Below, in pieces: positions 1 to 10,252 of a stretch of DNA of 64,000 nucleotides. How positions within the stretch are numbered: the first letter of the stretch is position 1; each line of letters begins with the position of its first letter. The notes under the pieces are model-generated. The model was not told the origin of the DNA and ran no database searches. It saw only the letters and a program-made list of their open reading frames with translations. Made by a program: the position numbers and the translations under genes. Origin of the DNA: Rhynchosporium graminicola (taxonomy: Eukaryota; Ascomycota; Leotiomycetes; Helotiales; Ploettnerulaceae); contig FJUW01000074.1 in the NCBI GenBank assembly GCA_900074885.1, positions 215,865 through 279,864 of the forward strand, written 5' to 3'.

Positions 1-1068
1 TTCCACATCACGGTTGGCCGAACAAAAAGGTCGGCTTGTGAGCCGTCCCGCCCCACGACTTTCCGGCAGACAAAATGCGATGCTGACTGCGTTTACGTAG
101 CTGAGGTGCATAGAGGCGTAGTCGTAAACTCAGATATTGGATTTTGGGTTTCGGGTGTTACGGAGACGACACCCAGGAAGGGCAGCCTGAATGTTAATGG
201 GAAGATTAAGCGAGGTTCTAGTGTGTGTTCTAATTTGTACGACAGACCATGAAATAGGATAGTTTACTTTAGTGATTAATGTGGACAGTGACGGGTTTAA
301 TTGTTCTTGCGTGTGCGTGAGTCCTTGAACCGAATTTCTAATTGCTACATTAGATACGGGCGAACGTCTCGTGGCCTGTCGCTAAACTGGCCACGGCAAG
401 GCGAGATAAATCCATCTTCAAGAAGCTAGAGATTCCACTGTTACATGATTAGCTACGCTGCCCTAATTTAATGCCCCAAATCATTCCCTTTTTATTCGAA
501 TTGAAATCTATCAACATGAGACTTTGCATGACTTAGCTGACAGAATATGCTACCCACGGATCAATGAAAGCTGGTTGTGTAGCCTGCCAGTGTTTGATCA
601 CTACGAAAGCCATTCACTTCATTCACATCATTATTTGCCTGACATCATTCAAGCCAGAGCTTTAGAAGTCCGATGTCGACCACCATACAACAGACATGGC
701 CTAAAAGATCAAACTGAGCGCAAAAAACAAATATCAACATAGGCTCTTCGAAGGGTCTTTCAACGAGAATGTTTTTGATTTGACTTCCTATGGAATCATT
801 TACTTTGCATCGCTCCCATACTGAAAATCGGGGATATTCCCTAGCGACTAAGAAGTCTTCAATACCGACACTCATCATCGTATACTGAGGTTTCTCCGTC
901 TTTGACGATTCGCTCCCATCCACTTCATCATTATTCCTACTGAAAACGCAACTCAGATCACAAGCATCCAGAACTTCGCGAGGTATTGACTATCAGCACC
1001 TACCTATAATCCAAGAAAGAATCAAGCAATATAGGAGAGTTGTCACAGCCTTTGCATGGATTGGAGGC
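1..1068. other. Intergenic, no supported gene
   Basis: I see no gene I can support here. Two overlapping open stretches (524-742 plus, 645-923 minus) have no splice logic and no recognisable protein. No tRNA cloverleaf or repeat was found by eye. Confidence 0.5.
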
Positions 1069-1645
1069 TTAACCGCAAGGTTGACCTGGGTGACCGCAGC
1101 GAGGTTCTGCCTCTGGGATGGCATCACGCAAAGCCAAACGATGGCCTGAATTTCCGCGTCGTGGCTCTGGCTCGGCAATAGTGAGGTGATCGGTTGATGA
1201 AGGGACATAGCAAGTGGCGCCTTCGATGAAACATTTGCAACCTTCTCCGCAGTGATCGTCGCTGCTGCAGACTTGAAGGGTCATGTTAGACTATTACGTG
1301 GTCATGAGGACGAAACACGTACCGCCGCCGCACAGTGCCCATTCTAGGGTGATACGATGATGAGATGATTGAACGACTGATGCTTCCTTGTGTGCAGTTG
1401 GAATGTAGCAGGTCTTTGATATCGGGAAGCATTTGCAGCCAGCGTCACAATCATTGTCGGTGCTGCAATCTTCGCTGTCTCCGGCTGTGTATAAATTTAG
1501 ATCGCGTGGGTAGTTTTATATATAAGAAGGACTTACATCCACAGGCCGCGAAGTGAAGGGTTGTACGGAAGTTGGCTGATTGCTTGCGGGGTGCAGCAGT
1601 CGCAAGAGCTAGGAAGAGAGCGAGAAGTGCTGTGGATGCTTTCAT
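1069..1645 (-). CDS. Small secreted cysteine-rich protein, tandem knottin-like modules
   Basis: Three exons on the minus strand (1645-1537, 1484-1323, 1271-1069) give 157 aa; the introns are 52 and 51 nt and both are phase 1. The protein starts with a signal peptide (MKASTALLALFLALATAAP). Two modules follow with identical spacing, C-x5-C-x3-C-x-C-x6-C: CSTDNDCDAGCKC...TCYIP and CSSDDHCGEGCKC...TCYVP. An extra Cys lies before each (AACG and LCGG), and each intron falls at the same place relative to its module, so the second module is an exon duplication. The spacing resembles squash-inhibitor-type cystine knots; that fold is inferred. The tail, rich in E, P and R, ends EAEPRCGHPGQPCG, close to the alpha-pheromone WCGRPGQPC that I recall for Botrytis/Sclerotinia. 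An apoplastic effector, an inhibitor or a pheromone-related precursor are all possible. The reading frame stays open across both splices, which supports the model. Confidence 0.72.
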
Positions 1646-1756
1646 TTTGCTAAGGTCCAGTTTCTGTGAGATTTGAGATTATAGTGGGATCAGAGTTCAA
1701 GAAATCTGGTTGGAATGCAGAGGTTAGGGGAGTATAGAGGCTGGCTAAACGACGTG

Positions 1757-1763
1757 CTATATA
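1757..1763 (-). promoter_or_regulatory. Possible TATA box
   Basis: TATATAG on the minus strand lies about 110 nt upstream of the start codon of the secreted cysteine-rich protein. The spacing would suit a short 5' leader. No experimental support. Confidence 0.35.
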
Positions 1764-2224
1764 GTAGTGGAGAGGATCGATACACAGAGCTAACACTTAT
1801 GTTGACTACTTGTAGTGACATGAGATCGGCGCAATTTACCACTCGGCGCTATAGAAAGCTATTGAGTACATTCTGATACGGGTGAACAATAGTACAAGCT
1901 CACAGAATCCCTTGCACATGTGATCAGCTGCACCCAAAACAATCAAATCGATTGTACAAAGACAAAGATGGCATGATGTTCGTCAGTTTGGGCTGCACCG
2001 GACTTGACGACGCCAGCCCCTTGATGTTTACTTTGATATCTTCACCGGACAAAAGTTCAAGGTGTCTCTATATCTTTTCATTCGACCTATTCATATAATA
2101 GATCTCGTTCTGAGCATCTGAATTATGCTAATTTCATTCTGATAGTTGAGAGCGTATGAGATAAGGTCGTTACAGAACCACCAGATAGATCTGTTACACG
2201 GAACTGAGACTGGAGTCACGTTCA
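1764..2224. other. Intergenic, nothing recognised
   Basis: No open frame of note, repeat or RNA gene was recognised in this stretch. Confidence 0.5.
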
Positions 2225-2957
2225 TTAATCCGTGCTGCACAAACTATATTGACTCATCAGAGGGGCAACTTGCAACGGCTTTGCTGCTGTGATGCTGTCA
2301 CACAAAATCCCCGTTCCAAGACTGTGGTCCTTCGAATATAGTTCGAGAAGTCCCTTCTTGATCACCAGCTCTGGTCTCATGCCCTTGATAAAGGAGATGC
2401 TGTCTCGGGTCTGCTCCAAATGCACACTCCCGTATCCAAGTAAGTCCGCAAATGTGCCCGGCTTGACATCCTTTCCTTCTTTCTCCTCATCCCAAAGGAC
2501 GTCAAGCGCCTGAGTCTTTGTCAAATTTTTCCTATGCGTGATTTTTTTGAAAAGTTGATCTCGTGAGTAGCCTCTAAGCATTCCTGTACGCCAACTTGTA
2601 CCCCTTCGTCTCCTCACCGCCATCTCCAATAACCTTCATTGCAAGAGCAGTTTCAGGAAGTCCGCTCACCGAAGGGTTGGTCAATCTCAGAGCGTTGTTC
2701 AGAGATCCGAAGACAGTGTCGAGGACGTGAACGGTCCACGATAGGCCACAGAGATGGAGCCACTTGAATATTGGGCGCTGAAACCAGAAGGGCATGGGTT
2801 GCACTCCCGAATTCCAGAATTTCCAGATGCTCTTCTCCGAGCAAGAGGTGACGGGTAAATATTTCGAGAAGAAAACAATCTCAAAGTCTGAGCGGACGTC
2901 TGGACTGGCTTCTGTAGTCGATATACCGAACGTCCTTGCGGAACTCTCCGGGCACAA
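2225..2957 (-). pseudogene. Possible broken gene, function unknown
   Basis: Two protein-like minus-strand frames overlap without a common start. One runs 2957-2574 (ending ETKGYKLAYRNA then stop) and the other 2629-2225 (from GYSRDQLFKKITHRKNL to the stop at 2225). No clean intron joins them; a frameshift near 2580 would. Further upstream a third frame (about 2975-2880, containing SPKFIVPGEFRKDV) also looks coding, so more than one frameshift may be present. I do not recognise a domain. It sits beside a cluster of divergent, partly damaged genes, which fits decay. The alternative is a gene with introns I have not resolved. Confidence 0.35.
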
Positions 2958-3381
2958 TGAACTTAGGAGATAGTTTAAATTCTTGGGATGAATGAGTCAT
3001 CAGAAGAGAACAGACAATAGTATAGAACGCTGCGTGTAGATATATTCCAACCCATAATGCATAAAAGCATCAAAAACACGTCGTTCATTTCCCGCATGCC
3101 GAATCTACTTGATCTCACAATTGTTCCACTTCTGCACTTCTCCTGCGAGCGACCGTTTGAAAGGGTATCAAATGGTGGCATTGCAACGTAGAGCTGGATG
3201 GATCCGTATGTTTGCCTTCGCGCTGCGGCCTGACCATGAGGGCATCTGCGATGTTGCCAAATTATGAATTTTGATGATCGAATTTTCAGCGGAACTTCCC
3301 TTCTTGTGTTGCCTGACCCTTACGACACTTCATGATTGTCTATGTCCAGATCCCAGCATCACGGAAACATAAATTACTACC
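2958..3381. other. Intergenic or fragment of the broken gene
   Basis: Apart from the short coding-like frame at its left edge, nothing was recognised here. Confidence 0.4.
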
Positions 3382-4314
3382 TTAGTCATGTAGAATGTGG
3401 ACTTTCAGCGTATCTTTGTTTTCGGTGCTCCATATTAAGCCTGTAAATCTGAAGATGTATGTCAGTATTTGAACGGATACTGGAATAGTTTCCATACCGG
3501 TTGGCTCAAGATCCTTGTCCTCGTTCCAGGCAGTTTTCAGGCGACTATGTCTGAAGACATCGATGTAAATACTCTCCGGGAAGACAACATGTTCGCTCTT
3601 CTGTCTCTCCAACATACAAGTGGAGCTGACTGATAATTGGGAGGACCCTTCCACGACGATTGTCATGCATTAAAGAGACCACAAAGCAACTCTTTCGTCT
3701 TATACTATGTCGAAACAAAACTCGGCCCTTCTGTGTTTCTCATTGGCACGGTTCTGTTGGATGAAGTATTGGATAGTGTCCCAACAGTAGTCAAGATCAC
3801 TCAATGCAGTAGTTTCTGCTTCCCGGTTGCTTCCTTGTAGCGGGACGACTTTCAGTTCATGAATGGCCTTATCCAGATGTACATTGCCTGTCAATCTGAG
3901 GACATGTGGTTCAAGCCAAGGAAAAATCTGATCGCCAGATTTGGTCAAATCAAGAGGTACAATCTTTTTGCCCTGTCCTCCAAACGAAAGCTGAATTACT
4001 ACCGTATTCTCTCGAGATAAGCTTCCTATCTGGGTCGATGTTGCTGGGTTTGAACTGGATGTCGAAGGAGGAGGCACCGTCGAGGATGCATCGTGGTATG
4101 GTCGTGATTCAGCAACCGAGGTGGCCGTTCTCACAGATGATAGAGGACGCTGATATGCTGTCTGACCGGAATCACTTTGTGGGGGGTGTCCGCTGGTATC
4201 ATGCGGATGATCTTGTCTCGTGTGTATAGAATTGGTTGAAAATGGATGGCCATATTCTGCCTGCGCCGCAGCAGGAGGAGTGGGCACCGGGGGCTGTTGT
4301 GTCCAGCTATCCAT
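3382..4314 (-). CDS. Hypothetical protein, Pro/Ser/Thr-rich N-terminus
   Basis: The start ATG is at 4314. The first block (4314-3700, 204 codons) has about 95 disordered residues rich in P, S, T and Q, then a folded-looking part (VVIQLSFGGQGKKIVPLDL, later LDYCWDTIQYFIQQNR). A second coding block lies at 3666-3382 and is itself split by a clean 56-58 nt phase-1 intron that begins gtatgg near 3499 and joins EPTG to LIWSTENKD, ending HILHD. The junction between the two blocks (about 3620-3710) is not resolved: only a weak donor would keep the frame, so either an intron is mis-modelled or the gene is broken there. No known domain is recognised. Its size and neighbours suggest it belongs to the same local cluster of fast-evolving genes. 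Confidence 0.42.
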
Positions 4315-4482
4315 TCGATCAAGCGCAATATGGTACGGTGAGTCGGATGGGCCTACGACATTGTAAGTGACTGGGAGCTAGATAGCGCGGTGAACGGGTT
4401 TAATCATAGGTTAAAATTGATTAGAATCGGGCAGACCCGATTCAGGTTTTCCGAAGGGAAGTGATTGACTGTACAATTATAG

Positions 4483-5157
4483 CTAGCACGAACCTTCCAT
4501 TCTTGCACCCCGAGATCTCTGCATACTGTTCCCAAGCAGTACGTCCGCAAACTGAATGTGTTCCGGACGGACGATGTAGAAGTAAGAGCTATCGGTTATA
4601 GTGTCGTCCTGTCTTTTCCAGGTAAGCCGGATTCTTTCATTAACTTCAATCCCTTTGCCTCCAAACTCTATTGTATACGGACTGCTGATCGATTCACGAG
4701 TAACTCCAGAAAACCTCTGCAGCTTATCTATACCGATCAAGTACTCGGCACACCCGCTTGAGCTTGCTAGTAATGGAGACTCTCCTCCTGAATGAAGTAC
4801 CATTATGCGGTCTATGCTCTGTTGCCGATGTGATCGGGCTGGTCCGCTTGCACTTGAACTTAATGATGGTGACAGTGGCAAATTTGATCCACCATGTATG
4901 GTATTGTAGGCACGAGGTGTCGTTGGAACTTGATTCGAAGGCGACAACGCTTTCAATGTTTCCCACTCATGTCTCTCGACCAAGGCCTGGATTTGAGTCC
5001 TGGACTGGCCTACAAACATAGTAAAATGAATTTCTGCTCGGTTTTTAACCACAGTAGTGATGTCTTCGTTCAAGTTTTTCTCACACAGTAACATTGCAGC
5101 GGCCAACGGAAACACTTGAACCAGGAACATTGCGTTGCTAAAGGCCGCAGGATCCAT
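4483..5157 (-). CDS. Protein with degenerate retropepsin-like domain
   Basis: Single exon, 224 aa, from ATG (MDPAAFSNAMF) at 5157. Residues about 1-75 are helical, then comes a Ser/Pro-rich linker (about 76-115), then a domain with the layout of eukaryotic retropepsin-like proteins. The flap and strand pattern is FGGKGIEVNERIRLTW followed by FYIV...FADVLLGN. Where an active enzyme has D-[ST]-G-x-[ES], this protein reads LHSGGES, so the catalytic Asp is replaced by His. The plus-strand gene at 7459-8256 has the same domain and is also inactive. The helical part has weak likeness to the C-terminal segment of the 5918-6916 and 9238-10252 genes. A protease role is unlikely; a binding or sensor role is inference. 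A missed upstream exon is possible. Confidence 0.5.
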   Translation of the reverse strand: MDPAAFSNAMFLVQVFPLAAAMLLCEKNLNEDITTVVKNRAEIHFTMFVGQSRTQIQALVERHEWETLKALSPSNQVPTTPRAYNTIHGGSNLPLSPSLSSSASGPARSHRQQSIDRIMVLHSGGESPLLASSSGCAEYLIGIDKLQRFSGVTRESISSPYTIEFGGKGIEVNERIRLTWKRQDDTITDSSYFYIVRPEHIQFADVLLGNSMQRSRGARMEGSC

Positions 5158-5917
5158 TATCACGCTCAATTATGATCCGAAGAGTGGGTCACTTGAGAGG
5201 TTGGTACCTCGATGCGGGTTGCTGCGCTGCGCGCTGTACGGAGCACAGCAGCGGGGATACGGCTACAGCTGATTAATGTTAGCTGCGGCGACTGGTGCGA
5301 CTACGCATTCCTCATACTCACGCGGCAAAGGATGAATCAGATATTTAGTGCAAGGTCTCTGAGTTTCTTAAGTCGCTCTCGTGTTGAGCTGTCAGTTCTA
5401 CCCAACATCATCGTGATGAGGAAAACCTCTGCCGAGTAGGGTACGACTCGCGGGGCTTATTGGATCTGGATTGCATGTAGGCAACAGGTGGCTGCCAATA
5501 GCGAGCTGGGTTCAACGGAATCCCTGCTAAGACTTTCACCATAGCGTTGTTTCATACCTTTCCTCTCATTGATATGTCTCTCGGTCTTATAAAGTGGTGA
5601 AATAGTCAAGTCCTCTCTATGAATCCTAAGAAACGCCTTTTCGGGGACTCTCAAGGCCTTCACGACGGTTTTACGATCATTTGTTTTGGTATGCTCGACT
5701 ATCTCGCTTACAGGGCGGAGAACAAAGGTAATGGAGAGCACTTCGCTATTGTGCAAGTCTTTTGCTCTTCTAGATTTCTACGTCGTGTATATTTTCGGCT
5801 GGTATAACAATTTATACGCCCACTCATCTATGGAACCACCGGCATGCAATTCCCTCAGTTTGACTACTAAGCTTGGAAATGACCAATCCCGCCTAGCATG
5901 AAAGAGCACCATGCATG
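5158..5917. other. Intergenic with one unsupported open stretch
   Basis: A minus-strand open stretch at 5756-5457 (about 99 codons, containing ALRVPEKAFLRIHREDL) has no ATG and has a stop just upstream. It could be an exon remnant of a neighbouring gene. Nothing else was seen. Confidence 0.35.
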
Positions 5918-6916
5918 TCACCGCTCAGAATGTCGGTTTGCCATCCGTTCTTGATGGTCAAGAAGACATTTGAATGTGGCGAAGTCCGTAGGGTACGCGA
6001 ACTGAGCTGCAAATCCAGAGGCCCTGTTATTCTCAATCCTGACACGCATATCCTCCCACAGATCTTTCCCGATCGGGCCCAAAAGCTGAATCGCCGTGTC
6101 TTTCGCAGTATTTCCAGCTATGATGCGATCGAATCCTTCGTTGTCGAATGTGATTTCATTATCAAACTCTTCCATGCCTTCCAACCCCATTGAAGCAATA
6201 TCGAATTTGTTGATAGTAACCAAATTAGGGCCTTTGAAATTCATAACCGTCAGCATCTGTCTGTATTAAGGTCGTCTCGAACTCCAACAGGGAATTTACT
6301 AGACTGACCATTGGGCTGACCATCTTTGACAAGGCATGCTAGTTTCAAACCATGTGTACCTCCGGCGACTTCACCCAGTCGTCGATCGATGCGGTTCACC
6401 ACCTCCACGTTTGCGATGACTGTATTTTGGACCATTTGCGTAAGTCCAACATTAGCCAGCTGCACTCTCAGGCTCAGGTTGAATTTTGTGCGACTGAAGT
6501 CAGACATTATGACGGCAAGCTTTTCCTCCTCCTTTGTGCCGTGTATGAAATGATGAGCAATTTGTCGCATATGCCCTTTGGATCCTGGGTTCAAGTCTCT
6601 GAGATATTGAACAAGCATCCTCGTAACACCCTCAATGTTTTCGAGCTCCAATGCCACGAGCGCAGTCTGCAGTGCATATTCTTCACGGATGATCTCGACC
6701 ATGGTTACCACGCTTTCGATTTCTTCTAAATGCCGGTGAAGGATTGCATTCAAGTTGTTGTGACGATCGTAAGCCTTCTTCGCTCTGGTTATCAGACGAA
6801 ACGCCACTTCCAGTAACTGTGCAACGGAGGCCGCAACACCAATGACTTCGGCCTAGATGACAGTTAAATCAATGATCATCGAGTGAACAAATGAACGATT
6901 AGTTGTTACTCACCAT
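5918..6916 (-). CDS. Fungal STAND-N-terminal-like family protein (paralogue 1)
   Basis: Three exons: 6916-6914, 6852-6309 and 6231-5918, giving 286 aa. The first exon is only the ATG, followed at once by gtgagt; the 61-nt intron ends ctag and coding resumes AEVIGVAASVAQLLEVAFRL. The second intron (77 nt, 6308-6232) has a TGCTGAC branch site 17 nt from the acceptor and joins QPNG to PNLVTINKF. The N-terminal part (AEVIGVAAS..., then long amphipathic helices with HLEEIESVV and VQYLRDLNPGSKGH) resembles the fungal N-terminal domain found on STAND/NLR-like proteins; no NTPase follows. The C-terminal part holds a family signature, NTAKDTAIQLLGPIGKDLW...ENNRASG, also seen in the 9238-10252 gene. 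Such stand-alone proteins are common in Leotiomycete genomes and their role is unknown. An earlier out-of-frame ATG upstream argues for caution on the start. Confidence 0.72.
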
Positions 6917-7458
6917 TCCCAGACGCGGAGCTGGCAGCTGCCGTAGTGATGGAGTATGAAAAAGGAAGGGAAATGCTTTCAGGATCCTGTAGTGTATCTG
7001 TATGAAAAATTTCGTCCTGTCTGCATGATTGATTGCCACGATGCGGTGTCATGGGAGAAGCGGACGGCTGCCCGCGGGGCTTTACTGCAAAGGCGGTTCT
7101 AGAATGGAGGAGCAGCTGCGCATACAAGTATGGCTCAATGTATGTGAGAACATCTCGGCTAGCATAGCTGAAGAAATCACATTGAGCGTTAACAAAAGAA
7201 GCTGAGGATATACTTGGTCCAGAAAATGTGTAATAGCCGAGGACTCGATGGCTTAACACCTCACCTCCTCTTCTGGGGAATCTTCCGTAGACGGCTCGTA
7301 GTTGCCTTGTTTCAATATCCCTGCCTCGACGCCCGAGTAATACTGAAGTACCCCAAATCATCAACCAGGGCTGAGTTTATAAGCATCAGATATTCCCCGC
7401 CTTCCTGAATTCTTCCACAACCAAAGCTGAACTTCTCTCAAATCGGCGCATCGCAGTC
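6917..7458. other. Upstream region of two divergent genes
   Basis: This lies between the divergent genes at 5918-6916 (minus) and 7459-8256 (plus). A minus-strand frame, 7361-6906, is open for 151 codons but has no protein-like pattern and overlaps the neighbouring start codon out of frame. It is either a long upstream ORF or chance. Confidence 0.4.
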
Positions 7459-8256
7459 ATGGGTGTGAACACAGACCTATCTCCCCCACGACCCAAGCAA
7501 TTTGCTCAAGCTCTCAGCAAGTTCACGGGCAATGTAGCTCTGCTCAGTTCGAGTATCAGTGATAACATCGCGAAGGATTACGCCGTCCAGTTCTGTGGCC
7601 CTGTTGCTTGTCAAATCAGAAACGAGCAAGTACGCCCTTTTCAGCTGCATGACACATTCTTCACCGAGTAGACCTGACATGAGAGCCGACCACTTAGATA
7701 CAGCTTGAACTTCCACTATCATGCAAGTGAGCCAGCCAGCGGCGGGAGACTTCAAGGCGGAATGGTTCCAAATGCACGAGCATCCGTATCCGATACAGTC
7801 TTGCGGCCGAGAGCAGCAGAAAAAACGGTAAAGACGCCCGAGACATACCCAATCATGGTAAGTCTTCAAGTTTCGTGCAGGATATATTGCGCCAACATCA
7901 ACTAGGTCTCATGTAATAGGCACGTATCGGACGTCCAGGTGTCACGCCACCATACGATCAATCTTCGCAATTCTAAGAACAACGTCTTCCCAGTAATTGC
8001 TACCGTTGAGCCCAACATTGCCGGGAATTGGATCGCCTGTCGCATTGTCAAGCGTCTTGATTTTCAGCACGAAGAGGCAGCAGAGCGCAAATGTGTCCCA
8101 GTCATCAATGGGATTCCCTTTAGGGACACGAGGATATATGTAGACCTGGCTTTTGGAGGTTCGATAAGTGGCCAATATTGCCTGCACCGATTCTATGTCG
8201 TCAATAACTGTACAGCATTTGATGTGATTTTCGGCAATGAAAGGCACGCAGATTGA
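7459..8256 (+). CDS. Divergent gene: family fragment plus retropepsin-like domain
   Basis: The first block, from ATG 7459, runs to about 7630 and contains DNIAKDYAVQFCGPVA, matching the signature NTAKDTAIQLLGPIG of paralogue 1. The last block (about 7939-8256) encodes a retropepsin-like domain: PNIAGNWIACRIVKRL, then IYVDLAFGG, HRFYVV and FDVIFGNE before the stop. In place of the catalytic D-[ST]-G it has E-P-N. Between the blocks, candidate donors and acceptors (gtacgc at 7631, gtgagc at 7724, gtaagt at 7859, and atacag, ctag and ccag acceptors) can be combined, but I could not find one set that keeps the frame throughout. It may be one gene with 2-3 introns or two decayed pieces. It is the plus-strand counterpart of the 4483-5157 gene. 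Confidence 0.4.
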
Positions 8257-9234
8257 CTCCTGAGAAGGAAGGCGGGGGTGTGGTCAGTATCTTGGAATGG
8301 AGACACACCCACGATGGCGCATACTGTCTCAGCGAATCATATGCTATGTGAGAGGTTGAGGTACTTGTTAGTAGGGGGGTTCTGTTTACACATGATTACA
8401 AGTTACTAATAGGCTTTCTTGCCAAGTGACTAGTATTACTAAACATTAGCCTTCATGTTATACTATATCATCGTCTTCTAAGAAAAAGTGTCCTTCTCCA
8501 GATACTAGATACTCCTAGTAGTGTAGAGGTTCAAGACTACGAATTCGCTGAAACTGATACTATTGGTTCAATTCCATAAGTTTAAGTTGACCTTCTCGAC
8601 CCTACGAACATTAGGGCATTAGCCATAAAATAATAATCTTTCAGAAAGCTAGCTTATTAACCATCGTTCTTATACTTCCCTTCTATACAAGAGTCATCAT
8701 TACCGAATTTCCTTTATACTTAGATCTATACAGATCTAACATGAGTAATTAAATACTTGAATAACGTTGACTCCAGCTATTTTGAGGCATACAGTTTATA
8801 GTTAAGTTGATTTTCTAACCTTTGCATTTACCTCAGCTAGATATATATAGCGAGGCCTGTAAAAGGTCGAAAGGTTTGTCACATGAACCTCAGATTTGCC
8901 GGGACGGGACAGAGTAAAGAGCTAGTCCACCCATGATAACAGCTTCTCTGCAATTGGGTAACGACTCTTCTATATCGGCAACGTAATATAGGCTGCTGAA
9001 GCCAGAGCAAGCTTGACACATGCGGTGACCCGGAAATGAGATAAAGGCTGTAAAGAAGATGTAGGTGCGACTTATAATGAGAGCTATTTCGCCTTTGCCC
9101 CATCAAAAAAAAGCAGGTACGGCTTACCTTGCCCGTCGCTGCCAACTGGATCCCTCTTAGACAACAAGTACCTGTCGACTACTCCACTTCTACAAATCAT
9201 TGACTCGAATATCGGAGAACTCTCAAACAAGGAT
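8257..9234. other. Intergenic; AT-rich island of probable old repeat
   Basis: From about 8360 to 8870 the DNA turns TA-rich and stop-dense on both strands, unlike its flanks and like the RIP-mutated block further right. It is probably an old transposon remnant too decayed to name. The rest shows nothing recognisable. Confidence 0.4.
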
Positions 9235-9237
9235 ATG

Positions 9238-10252
9238 ATGGTATGGATTAGTCTTCGGATATAGAAAGCTCAACGGTATAAGATTGGCCCCCACATAGCT
9301 AACTCCTACGGCTTCCAGGAAGTCCTTCGCGCTACTATCGAGGCGGCCAATGCCTTAAATACCGCTTCGGAGCTAATACCAGCGGCGATGAGTCTGAACT
9401 CGAGTGTGAAGACAGAACTTCAGTCATATGAGATCGAGGTCGACAGATCCAAACGGCTGATTGATGTTATTCGTAGTCAAATAAGCCTACAGACATCGGG
9501 GGTGGTGGCCGGTATCAGGATGATCCAGAGTCACGGCATGCTTCTTGGAGAAGACCTTATGCGTATTAAACAGAAGGGTAACATATAGATTTCTACAAGC
9601 TCAGGTTTGAAGATGTATCCTGAGTACTAATGTTATGGTAGATGGGGCGTACCTGAAGAAGACTTTGGAAATGCTTCGCACCCAAAGAATGGCTGTCACT
9701 CAGCAGGTCAGACTCGCAACTGTCGGTCTTAGCAAATCGGATGGGACAATCAGAGTCCAAACGAGGATCGTTGAGTCAACCAATAAGGCTGTCAAGACAG
9801 CTCTGGGGAACGAAAACGGTCTTGTGTTCGCGACCTTTCTTGCCAAGCTGAAGAAGGCTCCTGACAGTAAGTCCGCATTAATGGCTCGCCAATCTCTGGC
9901 TAATTATCTGCGTCTCGCTCTAGCAACTGGCGAGATACGCTTGACGAATCGTGAATATGAAAAGTTAAAAGCGCTTCAATTCAAGACCACGCATCCGGAA
10001 ATGGACATTGTCTCGACAGATGTCAAGACAAGGATCATATGCAATTGTCTCGCGAAGGATCAAGCCATCCAGATACTGGGATTCGTAGCAAGTGATCTCT
10101 GGGCCGAAATTGCTTTCGTCAAGATTGAGGGACTTATTGCCACGGACCAAGCAATACAGATCGCGCAGCCTGTGAGTATGGAAGTGTTCTTGGAAGTGCT
10201 TGATCGGCAAGAGAAACGGATCGCAATCGGCCGAGTAAAAGAGCTTAATTAG
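9238..10252 (+). CDS. Fungal STAND-N-terminal-like family protein (paralogue 2)
   Basis: Three exons: 9238-9240 (ATG only; an ATG just before it at 9235 would add one Met), 9319-9577 and 9642-10252, giving 290 aa. Introns are 78 and 64 nt; the second has a CTAAT branch site and joins KQKG to GAYLKK through a split codon. Exon 2 opens EVLRATIEAANALNTASEL, matching the start of paralogue 1, and continues with long helices. Near the end it carries the family signature (NCLAKDQAIQILGFVASDLW) and finishes with LEVLDRQEKRIAIGR, aligned with LLDHQERMANRHSER of paralogue 1. The two proteins share architecture, the ATG-only exon and length but little identity, so the duplication is old or fast-evolving. 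No NTPase or catalytic domain is seen. Confidence 0.7.

Noticed and set aside
6906..7361. 151-codon minus-strand frame upstream of paralogue 1
   Set aside because: It has no protein-like pattern and runs out of frame over the paralogue's start codon. Splicing it to the next exon gives the wrong frame, whereas the ATG-only exon fits.
7477..7869. 130-codon minus-strand frame
   Set aside because: It is the reverse strand of a block carrying the conserved AKDYAVQFCGP signature on the plus strand, and its own translation is low in pattern.
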